From the NCBI GenBank assembly GCA_023846275.1, contig JAIUJO010003829.1, forward strand, positions 1 to 64,000: 64,000 bases of DNA, written 5' to 3'. The DNA is from Vanilla planifolia (taxonomy: Eukaryota; Streptophyta; Magnoliopsida; Asparagales; Orchidaceae). Under the pieces are notes generated by a model. It saw nothing but the letters and a program-made list of their open reading frames with translations, ran no database searches and was not told the DNA's origin. Below, piece by piece: positions 59,590 to 64,000 of the stretch. Numbering within the stretch: position 1 is the stretch's first letter; each line of letters starts with the position of its first letter. The position numbers and the translations under genes were made by a program.

Positions 59590-61924
59590 TGTGCATGTAT
59601 GCATGTTTGTGTGTGTTTATGTTCTTGCGAGTGTTTGTATGTTTTAGTATGTGTGTGTGCATGTGTTCATTTGTTTGTGTGCACATGTGTGACTATGGGT
59701 TTGCTTATGCATGTGTGTGTGTGAGTGTGTGCATGTGCTTCTGTGTGTCACTATGTGCATGGGTGTTTGCATACACATGTGTATGCATATTTTTCTACAT
59801 TTGTGCATGCTTTTGGATGTGTGTGCATGCACACATGCATGTATGCATTTCTACATGTGATTATGTTTGCATGCATGTGTGTTTGTCTATGATTATGTTA
59901 TTATGCATGTGCATGTGTTTGTGTATATTCATTTGTGTATGCTTGTGTTATTGTGTGTGTGCATGTGTGTGTGTGTGTGTGCATGTGTGTGAAGGAGTGT
60001 GTCTGTGTGAGTGTGCATGTGTGAGTGCGTGCATGTAGATGTGTATTTGTGTGTATATATGTGTGTTTGTAAGTGTGTATTTGTGCATGCATATGTATGC
60101 ATGTGTAGTTTTAGATGTGTTTGTTCAAATATCTGTATTTGCGATAGTGTGTGTATTTGTGCGTGCACTTATGTGTCTACGTATGTGTGCTTGCATGCAT
60201 GCATTTATGTGTGCATGCGTGTATGTGTATGTGTGTATGCATGTTTGTATGCGAGTGTGTGCATGTGTATGCATACTACATGTGATTCTTTTTGTGCATG
60301 TGTGTGAGCAAAAGTGCATCATTTGTGCATCAGGAAGTGTGTGCGCATGTGAGAGCATGTGGGCACATAAATGTGTCCATGTGCATGCTTGTGTTTGTGC
60401 ATGTGTGTGAGCTTGTGCATGTACATAGGCATGTTTGTGTGCATAAGTGTTTGTGCATCTTAGTGTGTGCATGTGAATGTGGTTGCACTTTATTTGTGTT
60501 TGATTGCACATGTGTATTTGTGGATGTGTGCATGCATGTGTTTTGTGTACATGTGCATGCATGTGTGTGTTTGTGTGCATGTCTATACATTTTTGCATGC
60601 CTGCGTATGGGAGTATGTGTGCATGCAAATGTGTGTGCATGCTTTTGCATGTGTTAGTGTGTGCATGTGTGTGTGTGTGTGTGTGACTGTGCTTGTTATG
60701 TCTGCATGCATGTGCTATGTGTATACATTTCTACATGTCTGTGTGCATGCCTCTGTATGTGCCTATGTGTGAGCATGATTATGAGTCATATGTATGTGTG
60801 TGTGTCTATGCATGTGAGTGTGCATGTGTGTGCATTCATGTGCATATGCATGTGTTCATCAACATATGCACGAGTATGCATGTGTATGTCCATATAAATG
60901 CTTGCTTTTGTATTCATATTCTTCTTTCATGTGTGTGATGTTGTGTACATGTGTCTATGTGTGCAAGTATAGTTGTGTGTGTGTGTGCATAGGCATCAAT
61001 GTGTGCCTATACATTCATGAGTGTGTGTGTGTAATTATGGTGTATGAGTGTGAGTTTGTGTGTGCATGTGCATATATGAGTCTGTGTGCAAGAATACTGG
61101 CATTACACGCATGTGTGTACATGTGCGTGTATGCATGTGTGCTTGTACGTATGTGTGTATGCATGTGTGGTGTGCATGCATGTGCATGTGTATATGCATG
61201 TCTATTTGTGTGTTTCTACATCTTTGCATGTTTATTCATGTGTGTGTTGTGTGGAAATGTGTGCTTGTGCATTTGTGGGTGGGTTTGTGTGTGCATGTGA
61301 GTTTCTATGTGTGTGTTTACATATGGGCATGGGTGTGAGCCTAGGCGTAGGTGTGTGTCCATGTGCGTGTGTAGTGTGTGACTGTATGCATGTGTGTGTG
61401 TGCATGTTTGTGTGAGTGTGTACAAGTTTGTGCATGTCTATACACCTATATGATGGCAAATGCAAGCATATTTGTGTGTATGTGAGTGCTTGTGTGTGTG
61501 TTTGCAAGTGTGCATGTGTTTGCATGTGTGTGTGTGGGTAGGTGTGTCTGTGTGTGTAGGTGTACATGTGTCTTTATTTGCTTATACATGTGTGTATGTT
61601 CATGTGCATGTGTACACATGTATGTGGATGTGTATGTGAGTGTGTGCATGTAGACATGTGTGTAGGCATAGCTATGATTGTGTGTGTGCATCTCATGCAT
61701 GTGCAAGCACGTGTGTGCATTGATGTTTCTATTTTTGTGTGTGTGTGTGTGTGGGTGTTTGCATGCATGCTTGAGTGTACATGTGTATGTGCATGTCTGT
61801 GTGTGTTTTTCCATTTATATGTGTGTGTGAGAGTGCACAAGTTGTGTTTACATGTTTGTATGCTTGTGCATGTGTGTGCATATGCACATTTGCATGCGAA
61901 TATGAGTGTGAGCACTAGTGTGAT

Positions 61925-62075
61925 TGTGTGTGTGTGTGCATATGGGTGTGCATATATGTGCATCTATGTGTGTGCAATAGTTTGTATGTGCATGTGTGTG
62001 TGTGTGCATATGGGTGTGCATATATGTGCATCTATGTGTGTGCAATAGTTTGTATGTGCATGTGTGTGTGTGTGC
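61925..62075 (-). repeat. 68-bp perfect tandem duplication plus partial third unit
   Basis: Identity at a 68-base offset is unbroken for 83 bases (61925-62007 against 61993-62075). A third, shorter and diverged unit follows (GCCTATGTTTGTGCCTATAT). The perfect match implies very recent origin. Confidence 0.93.
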
Positions 62076-63379
62076 CTATGTTTGTGCCTATATGTATGGC
62101 TATACATGTGCATGTGCATTCATGAGCATATGCATGTGCGTAAGGGTACTTATGTCTATGCATTTCCATTTGTATGTGTGGGTATGTGCTTGTTTGTGTG
62201 TGTGTGTGCATGTTTGTGCATGGGTGTACATGTGTGTGTGTGTGGGCATGCGTGCGTGCTTTTGGGTGTGTGTGCATAAATGCATGAGCGTAAGTGTGCA
62301 TGCATGTGTGTCAGTGTGTGCATATGAATTCTTGCATATGTTTGTTTGCATGCATGATTGGGTGGGTGTGCATATATAGATGTGTGCATGTGTTTATGCA
62401 TGTATGTGTATGTGTTTGTTCATTTTCATGTGCATGTGCATGTGTGTATGTATGTGCAAGATTATGCATGTGTGCTCATGCTTGTTTTTTTGTGAATGTA
62501 CATGTGTGTGTGCATGTGAGAATATGTGTGTGCGCGTTTGCATGTATGTGCATCATGTTTGTATGTGTGCATATGGGTGTGTGTGTGTGTGTGTATGTCT
62601 ATATGCATGCTTGTTTATTTGTGTCTGTGTTTGTGTGCATGTGTGTGTTTATGCTTGCGTGCTTATGTATATTTGTGTGCACACACTTTTTTGTGCATAG
62701 GTTTATGTATTATTGTACCTATGTGAATATCCATGTATCTGTGTGTGCCTAATCTAGTGTGTGAATTAACAATTGTGTGCATGTGTGTTTGTGTGTGTGA
62801 AAGTGTGCATATGATCTTGTGTGTGCCTATGCATGTGTATACCTACATAAGCACACATGTTCATGTGTGTTTTGTGCAAGTGCATGCTTGCATGTGTGTT
62901 TGTAGTTGCATGTGTGTGCATGTGTATGTTAATGAGTGTGTGCAGGGGTGTGCTTGGCTACATGGATACATGTGTGTATGTGTATGTGTTTGTGTTTGTG
63001 TTTGTCTACTTGTGTGTGCATGTATGAGTGCATCTACATGTATGCGCATGTGTATGTATCTTTGTGTGTGTGTGTGTGCATGTTTTTATGTTTGTGTGTA
63101 CAGTCTGTGTGTATATGTGTGAGTGCTCATGTATATGTGTGTTTATGTATGTGTATGTGTACGCATTAGTGCACATGTGTGTGTTGGTGTGAACACATGT
63201 GCATGTCTTTTTGTGTGAGTGTTTATAAGTGTGTGTGTGGGTATGCTTTTGTCTATGTGCACATGCGTACATGTGTGTTGTCTGTGTATGCACAAACACG
63301 TGCGTGTGGGTGCAGACATGTGAATTCTTTTTTGTGTGTGTGTGTAAGTGTGTGTATGTGTGCTGGTGTGCATGTGTGT

Positions 63380-63732
63380 GTCTATGTGTGTTGCATGTGC
63401 ACATGTGTGTTTGTCAATGTGTGCTTGTACAGATATGTATGTGCTTATGTATGCATCTGTTTGTGCACATATGTGCATGCATGTTTGTGTGTGCTTGAGT
63501 ATGCATATGTGTGTGCTTATGTATGCATCAGTTTGTGCACATATGTGCGTGCATGTTTGTGTGTGCTTGAGTATGCGCATGCGCATGCATGTCTGTTTGT
63601 GTCTGTGTGTGGCATGTGCACGTGTGTTTTTGTCAATGTGGGCTTGTAAGATATGTGTGTGCTTATGTATGCATCTATTTGTGCACATATGTGCATGCAT
63701 GTTTGTGTGTGCTTGAGTACGCATATGTGTGT
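63380..63732 (-). repeat. Nested tandem duplications (72-bp and 218-bp periods)
   Basis: GTGCTTATGTATGCATC starts at 63441, 63513 and 63659, each followed by a TTTGTGCACATATGTGC block and GTTTGTGTGTGCTTGAGTA. First and second units are 72 bases apart; first and third are 218 apart. The first and third are also both preceded by CATGTGCAC and TGTCAATGTG words. This suggests a large duplication combined with an internal doubling. Confidence 0.9.
63573..63586. repeat. Perfect 14-bp GC-rich alternating palindrome
   Basis: ATGCGCATGCGCAT is its own reverse complement. It has two GCGC cores and lies within the second unit region of the nested duplication. Confidence 0.88.
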
Positions 63733-64000
63733 GTGTTCAAGGTTCTATATGCATTTGTGTATGTGAGAGTGTGTGATGTGCATATATGTTTATGTGTGTG
63801 TGTGTGTGTACATTTGTGCATGTGTTTGTGTGATTGTACATGTGTGTGTGTAAATTCATTGCATGCGTGTGTGTGTGTGTCTACATGCATGCATGTGTGA
63901 ATGTGTATCTATATATTTTTGTGTATGTGCATCAGTGCATGCTTGCATCTGTCTATGACTGTGTGTATATGTATGTGTCTATGTGTGTTTGTGTGAATGT

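Larger units (their letters stand above)
47934..64000 (-). repeat. Degenerate array of TG polarity, segment D
   Basis: Words such as TGTGTG, GCATGTG, ATGTGCAT and GTGTGC dominate the + strand. This is the same texture as segments A-C but complementary, and it continues to the window end. A 170-base sample just right of the junction, reverse-complemented, has no obvious match in the left arm, so this is not a simple recent palindrome. Open frames (the longest is 339 codons at 49978-50997 on the + strand) are Cys/Val/Met-rich low-complexity translations, not genes. Confidence 0.93.

Noticed and set aside
1-64000. CRISPR-like array
   Set aside because: There is no fixed direct repeat with unique spacers. 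The repeated words are short, variable and dinucleotide-derived.

Overview
The window is a eukaryotic, gene-free block made almost entirely (about 58 of 64 kb) of a degenerate dinucleotide-type array. The + strand is CA-rich up to about 47.69 kb and TG-rich from about 47.93 kb to the end. I find no protein-coding gene, rRNA, tRNA or CRISPR array. The array has no fixed monomer. It reads as (CA)n diversified into words such as ACACAT, ATGCAC, CATG and TGCA, so most of it is alternating purine-pyrimidine sequence. The many open frames follow from this, because all three stop codons are Y-R-R and cannot occur in an alternating tract on either strand. A land plant, probably an angiosperm, is the best guess. 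The basis is a 3.2-kb solo LTR resembling plant Ty3/gypsy LTRs and a decayed Ty1/copia-like start signature. This is inference; the species is not identifiable from what I can see.

Layout: (1) 1-18761, CA-polarity array. (2) 18762-21376, AT-rich non-array island with three diverged 71-bp repeats and, near its right end, a decayed Ty1/copia-like LTR-end/primer-binding-site signature. (3) 21377-42659, CA-polarity array. (4) 42665-45841, solo LTR flanked by a perfect 5-bp target duplication (TGAAC). (5) 45847-47690, CA-polarity array. (6) 47691-47933, 243-bp A/purine-rich junction. (7) 47934-64000, array of opposite (TG) polarity.

Superimposed on the array are a direct segmental duplication (1-4333 and about 32376-36728, roughly 90-93% identical by eye on sampled stretches) and a 1.2-kb tandem duplication (about 38.56-40.95 kb). 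There are also many short tandem duplications of 12-146 bp, nearly all with even periods. A few near-perfect hairpins and palindromes are present. The picture is a large, old, simple-sequence-derived array that keeps evolving by slippage and unequal exchange, and that has taken up an older AT-rich island and one apparently younger LTR retrotransposon later reduced to a solo LTR.
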